44,947 nt of DNA from Erysipelotrichaceae bacterium (lineage in GTDB: Bacteria; Bacillota_I; Bacilli_A; Erysipelotrichales; Erysipelotrichaceae), in NCBI GenBank assembly GCA_022767445.1, contig JALENJ010000022.1, positions 1-44,947 on the forward strand, written 5' to 3'. Shown here piece by piece: positions 15,816-24,450 of this stretch (positions are counted from its first letter, which is position 1; every line of letters starts with the position of its first letter). The notes beneath the pieces are model-generated. The model did not search any database and was not told the DNA's origin. It saw nothing but the letters and a program-made list of their open reading frames with translations. Both the position numbers and the translations under genes were made by a program.

Positions 15816-17913
15816 ATTGTTGTGTATGTTTTCTAAATAGGAAGTGAATCATACCGATGGATGAAATACATGGTAAGATCACAGGAAGTGGTAAATCAAA
15901 GAAGATTGGGATGAGGAATCCAAATAGTAGAATGGCGATCACGTGATATACGATAATCAGTATCTGGTCGAACTGGATTCTTTGATTAAGCGTTGCGGAT
16001 ATTTGCATAGCTTGTGCTAGGTCATCCAAACGGTTTCTTGTGATGATGATATCTTTATTACGATCACTTAAATCTGAGCTGATTCCAAAGTGTGTATGGA
16101 TATCGACGTTTGGATGATATGTATTGGCTAGTGTACCTGCATACATGGTTACTTCATCATGCGTGCATGATTGTATAATAGCATCTTTTTCTTCCCTATT
16201 TTTTACTTGATGAATGTAGGTGATATGTGTTTCTTGTTGGATATAATGTTGTTCCTCTTGGGAGGAGTTGGTGAACAGATGAATCTCTGCATTTTGTTTG
16301 ATCTTATCTAGTGCCGGGATACTACTTGTTAGTAGTGGTTTGGCAAATGCGACGATACCAAGCTTATTCTCTTCATTTTGTAGTAGGAAGACTGTTTTAC
16401 CCTGTGCTAATAGTTGTTTGCAGGTATCATCGATTACAGATAGCTCTTTCACGTTTGTTAGCTTGTAGGTATTGTTTTGTGTGTTGTTTTGTAGGCGTGT
16501 GATATCTTCTCGATTCGTCGATGATGTTAGATGTGTCTTTAGATAACGACTTATCGCTAGTGAATATACATCATGTCGTTTGTTAGATAGTTTGTATACG
16601 ATGTAACGCATATAGCTGCTATCTTCTTGTTGAAGTGGTAAGAAGTCGGTGACTTCTGGTTTTGCCTGCATGATAATATCATCTTGTTCTAGGAAGATGG
16701 TCTCTGTTTTGCCTGCCATCTCAAGTGCGTCTACACTGCGGAATAGAATGTGTTTCTTTGCGGCGTATAGAGCACTTGCAAGTACTTCTTTTTCGGATGC
16801 GATTGTTAGTGCGTTCATCGCCACGGAAGCAAGAACTGCTACGACGATACTCAATGTATTAGATAAGGATCTGCCGATGAGTAACCATCCAGCAAATAAA
16901 ACGATAGCAGTAATAATCGCATAGAAGAACAGATATCGACTAAAGTTTTTAAATGGGGAGTCGAACGATTTGTCATTTGCGGTTTCCTTGGCAAGCTTTG
17001 CGAATTGTAATAGCGTTGTTTTTTCGCCGATTTTCTCGGCGCGTATTTGTAGGGAACCGTGAATACAACGTGTACCTGCATAGACATTGGAGCCTTCTGC
17101 TTTGGTGATGGTGGAATCTAGTCCTGTTAGGGTGGATTCATCCACAGCTGCGTATCCATCGATGACGATACCATCGACAGGGATGATTTCATTTGGTCGT
17201 ATAATCAATATCTGATTTTTTTGTATCTTGGTTGTCTTTGAAATTGTCTCTGTATAATTTTTATATACCGATGTGTTTTCTGGTATGTATTGATTAAGAT
17301 GATAAGATTGTTTAGAAATTGCTTGCATGTACTTAAGGTATTTAGTCTTATACATACTGGAAGCTAGAATTGCGATAATTGATAAAATAAATGGATATGC
17401 ACTGACTAGGTTTTGTGTAGCTAAATAGATACCATATATCAATGAAATAATAACTGCTAGACTACTAAGTACTGCGGTCGATGGATTGTGTTTCTTGATT
17501 TCCTCACCAGCATGCATGAATAGAGATCGACCGATATACATTGCGTATACCGACAACAATAATGCAATCCATGGGGTAAGTTTGATTAACCATAGGATGA
17601 GGACAATCACCATCACAATCAATAGGACAAAGACATTGCGATAATTAGGTTCTGGGACTTCAAGATGGTCTTCAACAAATTGGTTGGTGGTGTATTCATG
17701 TGTATATGCGTGATATCCACAGCTTTTTATCTTTTGTGCGATTTGTTCTGGTGTAATGATATCAGGTTGATATTCTACAACGACGTTTCTTTCACTTAAA
17801 GAAACATGTACGGTGATGATTCCTGTTGTATGGATAAGACAGTTGTAGATCGTATCGGCACTTGCTTGTAGATATAAGTTTGCGACTGAAAATGTTTGTG
17901 TAACTGTTTCCAT
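15814..17913 (-). CDS. Catalytically dead P1B-type (heavy-metal) P-type ATPase homologue
   Basis: This 699-residue intact frame has the full architecture of a copper/metal P-type ATPase. There is an HMA-like domain (residues 1-75), then membrane segments near 94-110, 113-127, 147-165 and 172-187. The actuator domain follows (about 200-300, with VDESTLTG), then membrane segments near 327-345 and 352-372, the P/N domains (about 395-620) and two final helices (about 650-690). Every functional motif is changed. The HMA CxxC is absent and TGE is TGL (263-265). The membrane CPC is replaced by AMN (365-367), and DKTGT by EQDDI (409-413). The N-domain HP is HD, TGD is TNS, and GDGxND is replaced by AGTLAN (592-597). 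It therefore cannot form the phosphoenzyme. The absence of stops or frameshifts over 2.1 kb argues that it is still selected. An AAGAGG site precedes the ATG. Its role is unknown; metal sensing, scaffolding or partnering another pump are guesses. Confidence 0.8.
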   Translation of the reverse strand: METVTQTFSVANLYLQASADTIYNCLIHTTGIITVHVSLSERNVVVEYQPDIITPEQIAQKIKSCGYHAYTHEYTTNQFVEDHLEVPEPNYRNVFVLLIVMVIVLILWLIKLTPWIALLLSVYAMYIGRSLFMHAGEEIKKHNPSTAVLSSLAVIISLIYGIYLATQNLVSAYPFILSIIAILASSMYKTKYLKYMQAISKQSYHLNQYIPENTSVYKNYTETISKTTKIQKNQILIIRPNEIIPVDGIVIDGYAAVDESTLTGLDSTITKAEGSNVYAGTRCIHGSLQIRAEKIGEKTTLLQFAKLAKETANDKSFDSPFKNFSRYLFFYAIITAIVLFAGWLLIGRSLSNTLSIVVAVLASVAMNALTIASEKEVLASALYAAKKHILFRSVDALEMAGKTETIFLEQDDIIMQAKPEVTDFLPLQQEDSSYMRYIVYKLSNKRHDVYSLAISRYLKTHLTSSTNREDITRLQNNTQNNTYKLTNVKELSVIDDTCKQLLAQGKTVFLLQNEENKLGIVAFAKPLLTSSIPALDKIKQNAEIHLFTNSSQEEQHYIQQETHITYIHQVKNREEKDAIIQSCTHDEVTMYAGTLANTYHPNVDIHTHFGISSDLSDRNKDIIITRNRLDDLAQAMQISATLNQRIQFDQILIIVYHVIAILLFGFLIPIFFDLPLPVILPCISSIGMIHFLFRKHTQQ

Positions 17914-17929
17914 GTATACCTCTTATTGT

Positions 17930-17950
17930 ATTGTACATAATTTATACAAT
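17930..17950. promoter_or_regulatory. Inverted repeat upstream of the dead P-type ATPase
   Basis: ATTGTA-N9-TACAAT is a perfect 6-bp dyad, 17 bases before the ATG at 17913 and overlapping the expected promoter. A related dyad GATTGT-N8-ACAATC lies at 17984-18003, on the side of the divergent peptidase gene. Both could bind one regulator. The TACA/TGTA half-sites resemble metal-regulator (CopY-type) boxes only loosely. Confidence 0.45.
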
Positions 17951-18063
17951 AATAGAAACTTTATTCCTAGAATTATTCATTGGGATTGTGTTTATCTACA
18001 ATCTTTTAGTTAGTTATTTCTAACAAAGTGAAGCGCTATATCGCTTGTTTTCAAAAATATGAG

Positions 18064-18069
18064 TATAAT
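18064..18069 (+). promoter_or_regulatory. Candidate -10 box of the aminopeptidase gene
   Basis: A perfect TATAAT lies 18 bases before ATG 18088, with GAGGTG in between. The -35 is poor. If used, it rules out the in-frame start at 18028, because that codon would precede the transcript. Confidence 0.45.
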
Positions 18070-18087
18070 AAATACGAGGTGAAAAAT

Positions 18088-19887
18088 ATGATGATACAAG
18101 ATAGAATTCAAAAATTAAGAGAGTTGATGGCAGAACGTAAAATCAATGTTTACTATATTCCGAATGAAGATGATCATCTTTCTGATGAATATACAGCAGA
18201 CTATTTTAAGAGTAAGTCATACATGTCCGGCTTCAGTGGTGAATCTGGATGCACGATTGTCACAAAAGATTTCGCTGGTCTTTGGACAGATGGAAGATTC
18301 TTTACACAGGCGGAAGATGAATTAAAGGGAACTGGTGTTACTCTGATGAGACTTCGTCAAGAAGGTGTACCTAATCCAATTGATTTCTTGATTGATAACA
18401 CACCAAAAAATGGTGTATTAGGATTTGATGGTTCTGTTGTTTCTGCTAAGAATTATCTACATCTAGAAAGTGCTTTAAAACAAAAGAAAGCAACTCTTTA
18501 CACAAGTGAAGATCTAGTAGATGTTGTTTGGGGTAAAGATAGACCAGCAATGCCTATGGAACCATTGTATGTATTACCTAAGAAGTATACAGGTGAAGAG
18601 GCTAGCGATAGAATTGCTCGTGTACGTCAAGCTATGAAGAACAGCGGTGCTGATGTGTTGTTGTTAACAGCGCTTGAAGATCCATGCTGGACTTTAAATA
18701 TCCGTGGTAATGATATTGCATGCACACCAGTAAGCTATGCATTCATGATGGTTACGGATAAGAAGATTAACTACTATATAGATAAGAAGAAGTTAACAGC
18801 CAAGGTTGAAAAACACTTCAAGGATAACAAGGTAACGGTTCGTCCTTATACTGCACTTCTCAAGGATCTAACGAAGTTAACAGGCAAGAAGGTATGGGCT
18901 GATATGTCTCACTTAAATGCCAACTTCTATGCGGCACTTGAAGGCAATCAGATCATCGATGCGATTTCTCCAGTTGTGTATTTCCGTGCAATCAAGAATA
19001 AGACAGAAATCAAGAATACACGTAACGCACACGTTAAGGATGCGGTTGCGATGATTCAGTTCTTAAACTGGGTAAAGACAAATGTTGTAAAAGGCAAAAT
19101 GACTGAAGTTAGTGCACAAGATCATCTATATACATTACGTGCAAAACAGAAGGATTATATCGAACCATCATTTGAAACAATTTGTGCTTATCAAGAAAAC
19201 GCTGCGATGATGCACTATACAGCTACCCAAGAAAAACATGCGAATGTTAAGGCAAGAGGTTTCTTGTTGGTAGACTCTGGTGGAACATATAAAGATGGTA
19301 CAACAGATATCACTCGTACCATTGCCCTAGGCAACTTAACGAGTGAAGAAAAGAAGTTATATACAAAAGTACTAAAGGGACATCTTGATCTATTACATGC
19401 TAAGTTCTTGTATGGAACAACAGGTAATAACTTAGATATCTTAGCAAGAAATCCTCTATGGAATGATTGCATAGATTACCAATGCGGTACTGGTCATGGT
19501 GTTGGTCATGTACTATCCGTACATGAAGGCCCACAGGGTATCCGTTGGGGTATGCCAGTGAATGGTAGAGCTGTTGCTTTACAAGAGGGTATGGTTGTTA
19601 CTGATGAACCAGGTGTATATCTACCACATAAGTTAGGTATTCGTATTGAGAATGAGATGATTGTTCAAAAGGAAGAGAAGAACTTCTACGGACAATTCTT
19701 ATCCTTTGAGAATATTACATATGTACCATATGATCGCGATGCGATTGATCCACAATATCTCAGTGATGAAGAGTTAAATTGGATTAATGCATATCACAAG
19801 ATGATTTGGGAGAAGATTGGACCATTACTGACTGGTAAGGATAAGACCTTCCTCAAGAAGGCAACTGGAAAGATTACTCGCGCATGA
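18088..19887 (+). CDS. Xaa-Pro aminopeptidase (aminopeptidase P, M24B family)
   Basis: This 599-residue cytoplasmic metallopeptidase removes N-terminal residues before proline. It has the three-domain form: two creatinase-like N-terminal domains (about 1-300), the pita-bread catalytic domain (about 305-540) and a short C-terminal extension. Metal ligands are visible in DSGGTYKDGTTDITRT (two Asp), GTGHGVGHVLSVHEGP (His), TDEPGVYL (Glu) and GIRIENEM (Glu). ATG 18088 has GAGGTG six bases upstream; ATG 18091 is equally possible. The next gene starts inside its stop codon (ATGA), so the two are co-translated. Confidence 0.88.
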   Translation: MMIQDRIQKLRELMAERKINVYYIPNEDDHLSDEYTADYFKSKSYMSGFSGESGCTIVTKDFAGLWTDGRFFTQAEDELKGTGVTLMRLRQEGVPNPIDFLIDNTPKNGVLGFDGSVVSAKNYLHLESALKQKKATLYTSEDLVDVVWGKDRPAMPMEPLYVLPKKYTGEEASDRIARVRQAMKNSGADVLLLTALEDPCWTLNIRGNDIACTPVSYAFMMVTDKKINYYIDKKKLTAKVEKHFKDNKVTVRPYTALLKDLTKLTGKKVWADMSHLNANFYAALEGNQIIDAISPVVYFRAIKNKTEIKNTRNAHVKDAVAMIQFLNWVKTNVVKGKMTEVSAQDHLYTLRAKQKDYIEPSFETICAYQENAAMMHYTATQEKHANVKARGFLLVDSGGTYKDGTTDITRTIALGNLTSEEKKLYTKVLKGHLDLLHAKFLYGTTGNNLDILARNPLWNDCIDYQCGTGHGVGHVLSVHEGPQGIRWGMPVNGRAVALQEGMVVTDEPGVYLPHKLGIRIENEMIVQKEEKNFYGQFLSFENITYVPYDRDAIDPQYLSDEELNWINAYHKMIWEKIGPLLTGKDKTFLKKATGKITRA

Positions 19888-20639
19888 AATTTATCTCGTG
19901 GAATGTAAATGGTTTACGTGCAGCGATGAAGAAGGGTTTCGCAGATTTCTTCAAGGAACAGGATGCGGATTTCTTCGCTCTACAAGAGACGAAGATGCAG
20001 CCAGAACAACTTGAGGATGCGATGAGATTCGAGGGCTATCATATGTATATGAATAGCGCTGAAAGAAAAGGATACTCCGGAACTCTTATCTACGCCAAAC
20101 AAGAGGCAATCAGTGTACAGTATGAAATTGAAGGGGATACAACCAAAGAGGGTAGAGTCATCACCCTTGAGTATCCAAACTTCTATTTCGTATGTGCGTA
20201 TGTACCAAACTCAAAAGATGGTTTATTGCGTTTGCCATTCCGTATGGAATGGGAAAAGATGTTACAAGCGCATCTTGTAAAATTAGATCAAAAGAAACCA
20301 GTGATTTATACAGGTGATTTAAATGTTGCACATCAAGAGATTGATCTAAAAAATCCAGCAACCAATCACAAGAATCCAGGTTTCTCAGATGAAGAACGTG
20401 CTGCGATGACTTCACTATTATCTGCCGGATTTAGCGATACATTTAGAGAGCTATATCCAGATCAACAGAAATTCTCTTGGTGGAGCTATCGTATGCAAGC
20501 ACGTCAAAGAGGTGTTGGTTGGCGTATTGACTATTTCCTAGTCAGTCAAAGATTGATGCCAGAAGTACAGGATTCATTGATATTTGATCAAACAGAAGGT
20601 TCAGATCACTGCCCAGTTGGTTTAAATATCAATCTGTAA
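19884..20639 (+). CDS. xth: Exodeoxyribonuclease III (AP endonuclease)
   Basis: This 251-residue DNA-repair nuclease cuts at abasic sites and removes 3' blocking groups. ExoIII motifs are in order: ISWNVNGLRA at the N-terminus, FFALQETK with the metal-binding Glu, GYSGTLIY, YTGDLNVAHQEIDL (Asp and Asn of the active site), GWRIDYFLVS and the final GSDHCPVGL with the catalytic Asp-His pair. ATG overlaps the peptidase stop by four bases, and the family length (~250) is matched. The pairing with aminopeptidase P looks like simple operon convenience. Confidence 0.93.
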   Translation: MKFISWNVNGLRAAMKKGFADFFKEQDADFFALQETKMQPEQLEDAMRFEGYHMYMNSAERKGYSGTLIYAKQEAISVQYEIEGDTTKEGRVITLEYPNFYFVCAYVPNSKDGLLRLPFRMEWEKMLQAHLVKLDQKKPVIYTGDLNVAHQEIDLKNPATNHKNPGFSDEERAAMTSLLSAGFSDTFRELYPDQQKFSWWSYRMQARQRGVGWRIDYFLVSQRLMPEVQDSLIFDQTEGSDHCPVGLNINL

Positions 20640-20673
20640 TAAAATATACATATCGAATTACGGAGGGATAATC

Positions 20674-22038
20674 ATGGACGTTAAATCTATGGTAAATGGA
20701 TACCGTGAAGAACTTTTAAAACGTTTGGATCAATTGGTATCGATTAATAGTGTTGAAGGAAAACCAGAAGCAGATGCGCCATTTGGACAAGGTCCAAAGA
20801 AAGCATTAGAAGCTGCTTTAGAAATGATGAAGGAAGATGGTTTTAAAACTGTTAACCTGGATAACTACATCGGCTATGCAGAGATGGGTGAAGGGGAAAA
20901 GCTCATCGGTGTTGTAGGACATCTAGATGTTGTACCAGCACATAAAGAAGATGGCTGGGATACAGATCCATTTACAATGGTAGAAAAAGATGGTGTTCTA
21001 TATGGTCGCGGTGTCAGTGATGATAAGGGTGCGATGGTCGCAAGCATGATTGCACTTAAAGTCATTAAAGACATGCATGTACCACTGACAAAGCGTATCC
21101 GTCTAATCTTTGGTACAAATGAAGAAACAGGTTCAAAGGGTCTCAAGTACTACGTAGAAAAAGAAGGCTCAGTGGATTATGGCTTTACACCAGATGGAGA
21201 TTTCCCAGGTGTACATGGTGAAAAGGGTATGATTGGCATGCGCTATCTATCCAAGGCAACCAACATCAAGGATATTCAAGGTGGTACAGCTAAGAACATC
21301 GTATGTCGTAACTGCTATGTTGTCATTGACAAGAATAGTTTCTCACGCAAAGCATTAGAAGATTACTTCAATAACGAAAATCTAGAATTTAACATTGAGA
21401 ATATCAATGATACAGATGTCAAGATTTCCGTACAGGGTATTGCGGCTCATGCAAGTTTACCACATCTTGGTAAGAATGCGATCTCATACCTAATGGAAGG
21501 TCTAAAACAAGCAGGTTTCCAAGATCCATTTGTTGAGTTCTATGACAAGCACTTTGGTCTAGCTACAGATGGTAGTGGCTTTGGTGCGAAGTGTGAAGAT
21601 GAATATGGTGCACTAACACAGAACAACGGTATCATCAACATGCATGAAGGTGTGATTGAAGGAACGATTGATGTTCGCTTTCCAGTGACTTTAACATCAC
21701 GTAAAGTGTTGAAGTTAATGGAAGGCAAGCTTGAAGATGAAAATGGTGTCATTGAAGTTCTAAGCACACATGAACCATTGTTCTTCCCAGTGGATTCTCC
21801 ACTTGTTAGTGCATTATGCTCTGCATACCGTGAGGTAACAGGCGATAGTGAAGCACAACCAATTACCTTAGGTGGTGGAACATATGCGAAGGGAATTGAT
21901 AATACTATTGCGTTTGGATGTGCATTCCAAGGCAAGGATTATCACATTCATGATGCCAATGAATATGTAGAGATTGATGAGTTATTACTACAAGCAGAAA
22001 TCTACGTTGCTGGTATCTTAAAATTATTAGAAATCTAG
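20674..22038 (+). CDS. pepV: Dipeptidase PepV (M20 family)
   Basis: This 454-residue zinc dipeptidase completes peptide breakdown in the cytoplasm. M20 motifs are VVGHLDVVPAHKEDGWDTDPF in part (metal His and catalytic Asp), GRGVSDDKGAM (bridging Asp), GTNEETGSKG (general base Glu and metal Glu) and TPDGDFP. The lid domain lies between about 190 and 330, including VQGIAAHASLPHLGKNA. The C-terminal GGGTYAKGI and HDANEYV supply the remaining ligands. GGAGGG lies seven bases before ATG 20674. It follows the aminopeptidase/exonuclease pair by 34 bases and ends at a strong terminator. Confidence 0.92.
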   Translation: MDVKSMVNGYREELLKRLDQLVSINSVEGKPEADAPFGQGPKKALEAALEMMKEDGFKTVNLDNYIGYAEMGEGEKLIGVVGHLDVVPAHKEDGWDTDPFTMVEKDGVLYGRGVSDDKGAMVASMIALKVIKDMHVPLTKRIRLIFGTNEETGSKGLKYYVEKEGSVDYGFTPDGDFPGVHGEKGMIGMRYLSKATNIKDIQGGTAKNIVCRNCYVVIDKNSFSRKALEDYFNNENLEFNIENINDTDVKISVQGIAAHASLPHLGKNAISYLMEGLKQAGFQDPFVEFYDKHFGLATDGSGFGAKCEDEYGALTQNNGIINMHEGVIEGTIDVRFPVTLTSRKVLKLMEGKLEDENGVIEVLSTHEPLFFPVDSPLVSALCSAYREVTGDSEAQPITLGGGTYAKGIDNTIAFGCAFQGKDYHIHDANEYVEIDELLLQAEIYVAGILKLLEI

Positions 22039-22046
22039 AGTATACA

Positions 22047-22074
22047 AAAGGGAGTGAGTCATCTCACTCCCTTT
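22047..22074. terminator. Strong hairpin terminator after pepV, shared with the leftward pseudogene
   Basis: A 12-bp perfect stem AAAGGGAGTGAG/CTCACTCCCTTT with a TCAT loop lies between two converging genes, with the pseudogene's stop codon at its edge. Confidence 0.85.
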
Positions 22075-22761
22075 AATAACCAATTGCGTATACACTCGCT
22101 TCCTCACCAGAAGGTGGGAATAAACGAACCCAGTCTTCATACGTTAGATTTGGATCATTACGCCAATCATACGATGATGAAGAGGAAGCACTATATGATG
22201 AATTGTTACTGTAGTTATAGGAAGAAGATTGTGCTTGTGCATCAGCTGCAGCTTGAGCATCAGCTTCTTGCTTGGCTTGAATACTTGCGTTAGCAGAACT
22301 GTTTGCACTATCAATGGAAGCTTGTAGGCTCGCCTTTGCGTCATTGAGCTTCTTTTCCTCTACACTAGAGGATACCTTTTCCATCGCATCTTTGATTGCT
22401 TTGATATCGTTATTGGCTGTGTCTTTATCCTGTTGTATCGCTTTGATTGCAGGATTGATTTGAAAGAAGAATATCTTGCCTTAGGCAATATCATCTACAC
22501 CCTTATCGTTGGAGGCTGTAGAGATTGCTTGATTTAAAGTATCCAAAGTTGATGAATCTGTTACAGTATCAGCTGGTGTTACACTCATTAAGTCATTGGC
22601 TTTCTCAATCGTATCAGTTAATGTTTGATCTACCTCTTTAGCAGATTGATATTCCGTATCATATTTCTTACGTGCATGATTGTTGGCAACAACAATACCA
22701 ACAAAAGAGTATCACTACTGCAATCACAATGGCGATAGGTATCATTTTCTTATTTTTTCAT
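22073..22761 (-). pseudogene. Broken membrane-anchored protein with coiled-coil and Ser/Ala-rich tail
   Basis: Reading leftward, ATG 22761 has an excellent ribosome site (AGGAAGGTG), but TAA follows after three codons in an A-run. One frame over, a transmembrane helix begins (MIPIAIVIAVVIL), and a second shift inside it leads to VGIVVANNHARKKYDTEYQ. This runs on through a helical region (LNQAISTASNDKGVDDIA) to an in-frame TAA at 22481-22483. The same frame resumes (INPAIKAIQQDKDTANND) and continues to the end with an Ala/Gln/Ser-rich stretch and the tail DPNLTYEDWVRLFPPSGEE. The original product was about 225 residues, with one N-terminal membrane anchor and an outside helical domain. Three separate lesions make it a pseudogene unless the sequence has errors. 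I do not recognise the family. Confidence 0.65.
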
Positions 22762-22840
22762 ACGATCACCTTCCTGTTTTTACCATGGAATTGTTAAGCA
22801 CTATTTGTGTGGATTGTAAAGTATTCATCATACAGAACTC

Positions 22841-22870
22841 TAGACTCTATTCACCATCCTGACTTATAAT
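22841..22870 (+). promoter_or_regulatory. Promoter of the HAD phosphatase gene (predicts a leaderless mRNA)
   Basis: TAGACT (22841-22846) and a perfect TATAAT (22865-22870) are separated by 18 bases. The ATG starts at 22877, seven bases after the -10, so transcription should begin at the start codon itself. No ribosome site is present between them. Confidence 0.65.
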
Positions 22871-22876
22871 GAACAC

Positions 22877-23713
22877 ATGACAAAAATAGCGATTTTATAT
22901 GATTTTGATAAAACATTATGTGGTAAAGATATGCAAGAGTACAGCCTCATTCCATCCCTAGGATATACGAATCCTAAGCAGTTTTGGCAAGAGGTAACGA
23001 AGCTCTCTGTAGAGAATCACATGGATTCTATCAGTGCTTATCTTTATTTATTACAAAAGAAGTTTGAAGAGATTCATCAACCACTGACAAAACAACAATT
23101 CGAAGGTGTTGGAAAGGGCATTGTTTTGTATAAAGGGGTAGATACTTGGTTTAAGCGCATCAATGCATATGGTAAAAAGTTAGGCTTAGAAGTAGAACAT
23201 TACATCATCTCCAGTGGAATGAAAGAGATTATTGAGAATGTATCAGTAGCTGGTGAGTTTAAGTATATCTATGCATGTAGTTATTACTATGATGAAAATG
23301 GATTGGCAAGATGGCCAGCTCAAATTGTGAACTACACAACCAAAACGCAGTACATCTTCCGTATTAACAAACAAGTTTTGGATGAAAATGATGCGGAAGA
23401 CCTCAACACATATATCGACCCAAGAAAAAGACCAATCCCACTTACAAAGATGGTATATGTCGCAGATGGAATTACCGATGTACCATGCATGCGCTTGGTG
23501 AAAGAATATGGTGGTCGATCCATTGCGGTATACAACGAAGAATCCACACGTGCTAAAGCTACTGCAGAAAAACTCATCAACGAAGGACGTGCGAACTACA
23601 TGGTAAAAGCAGACTACAGTGAAGGCTCACAAATGGAGAAGCTGATGAAGATGGTTTTAGACCATATGAGTGCAGATAGTGCATTAGAGAAACTAGAAGG
23701 GGTTATTGACTAA
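22877..23713 (+). CDS. HAD family phosphatase (phosphoserine phosphatase-like)
   Basis: This is a 278-residue cytoplasmic haloacid-dehalogenase fold hydrolase. Motif I is LYDFDKTLCG with the nucleophile Asp9 and acid Asp11. Motif II is IISSGMKE. A motif III lysine lies in the region before motif IV, and motif IV is YVADGITDVPCM. The helical cap lies between about 30 and 100, as in phosphoserine phosphatase-like proteins. The substrate is not evident. The gene has no Shine-Dalgarno sequence, and its -10 box ends seven bases before the ATG. The next gene follows after three bases, so they form an operon. Confidence 0.8.
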   Translation: MTKIAILYDFDKTLCGKDMQEYSLIPSLGYTNPKQFWQEVTKLSVENHMDSISAYLYLLQKKFEEIHQPLTKQQFEGVGKGIVLYKGVDTWFKRINAYGKKLGLEVEHYIISSGMKEIIENVSVAGEFKYIYACSYYYDENGLARWPAQIVNYTTKTQYIFRINKQVLDENDAEDLNTYIDPRKRPIPLTKMVYVADGITDVPCMRLVKEYGGRSIAVYNEESTRAKATAEKLINEGRANYMVKADYSEGSQMEKLMKMVLDHMSADSALEKLEGVID

Positions 23714-23716
23714 GTT

Positions 23717-24406
23717 ATGACAAACGCTACAAGATTTCTTAATGCCTATGCAAAGTGCGAAAACCAACTGACGAAGATGCTGGATAATCCAAGTTATATA
23801 CCATTCTCACAACTCATTTCCAGATGTGCGAAAAGAAGTAAAGTTGTCTCATTAAATCAACAAGCACTACGCGAATATAACGAGTTAAGAAATGCGATTG
23901 TCCACAACCGTGGCAAAGAAGAAGAGATCATCGCAGAACCATGCGATAGTGTAACAGAGGATATTGAACGTATCGCAAAACTATTATGTGAACCAAGCGA
24001 TATATTGAAGTATGCAAGCATGCCAGTTAAAGTGATTGACATGCATACAAGATTACGAGATGCATTCAATCTAATGCAATCCATGCATACTTCAAAGATA
24101 CCAGTTTACCAAGATGGCAGATATGTTGGTATTCTCACGCTTGAACAACTCGCCAAAGTCGCAGTCAACGGAAATCTAGATACGACGAAGATTGAAGATA
24201 TCTTATCTGACGATAAAAACACACAAATACTATTCGTCAGTAAGAGTCAACATGTGGATGTTGTATTTCAATACTTTGATCAACTAAGAGATCAAGGATT
24301 ATCTCTACTAGCAATTCTCATTACAGAAAATGGTAAACAAAGTGAAAAGCCGCTAGGTATTATTACCATTGCGGATTTACCAAAAATCTTGAAGTACTAT
24401 AAATAA
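23717..24406 (+). CDS. HEPN-like domain fused to a CBS pair
   Basis: This 229-residue protein has two parts. The N-terminal ~95 residues are helical and contain NELRNAIVHNRG, with R58-NAIV-H63 matching the RX4-6H motif of HEPN domains. Many HEPN domains are RNases or nucleotide-transfer partners. The remaining ~130 residues form two CBS motifs (VIDMHTRLRDAFNLM with YVGILTLEQLAK, and ILFVSKSQHVDVVFQYF with LGIITIADLPKIL) that usually bind adenine nucleotides. It follows the HAD phosphatase gene by three bases and is followed by a terminator. An adenine-nucleotide-gated RNA-binding or RNase protein is possible but unproved. The CBS assignment is confident, the HEPN assignment less so. Confidence 0.65.
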   Translation: MTNATRFLNAYAKCENQLTKMLDNPSYIPFSQLISRCAKRSKVVSLNQQALREYNELRNAIVHNRGKEEEIIAEPCDSVTEDIERIAKLLCEPSDILKYASMPVKVIDMHTRLRDAFNLMQSMHTSKIPVYQDGRYVGILTLEQLAKVAVNGNLDTTKIEDILSDDKNTQILFVSKSQHVDVVFQYFDQLRDQGLSLLAILITENGKQSEKPLGIITIADLPKILKYYK

Positions 24407-24417
24407 TGATGCTTGTT

Positions 24418-24450
24418 ATCGAAGACTTAAATGCTAAGTCTTCGATATTT
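24418..24450 (+). terminator. Terminator of the HAD-CBS operon
   Basis: A 12-bp perfect stem ATCGAAGACTTA/TAAGTCTTCGAT with a five-base loop is followed by ATTTT, 12 bases after the CBS gene stop. Confidence 0.85.

Noticed and set aside
22054-22293. Plus-strand frame over the pseudogene
   Set aside because: It overlaps the pepV terminator and runs opposite to the protein-like minus-strand frame; it has no ribosome site.
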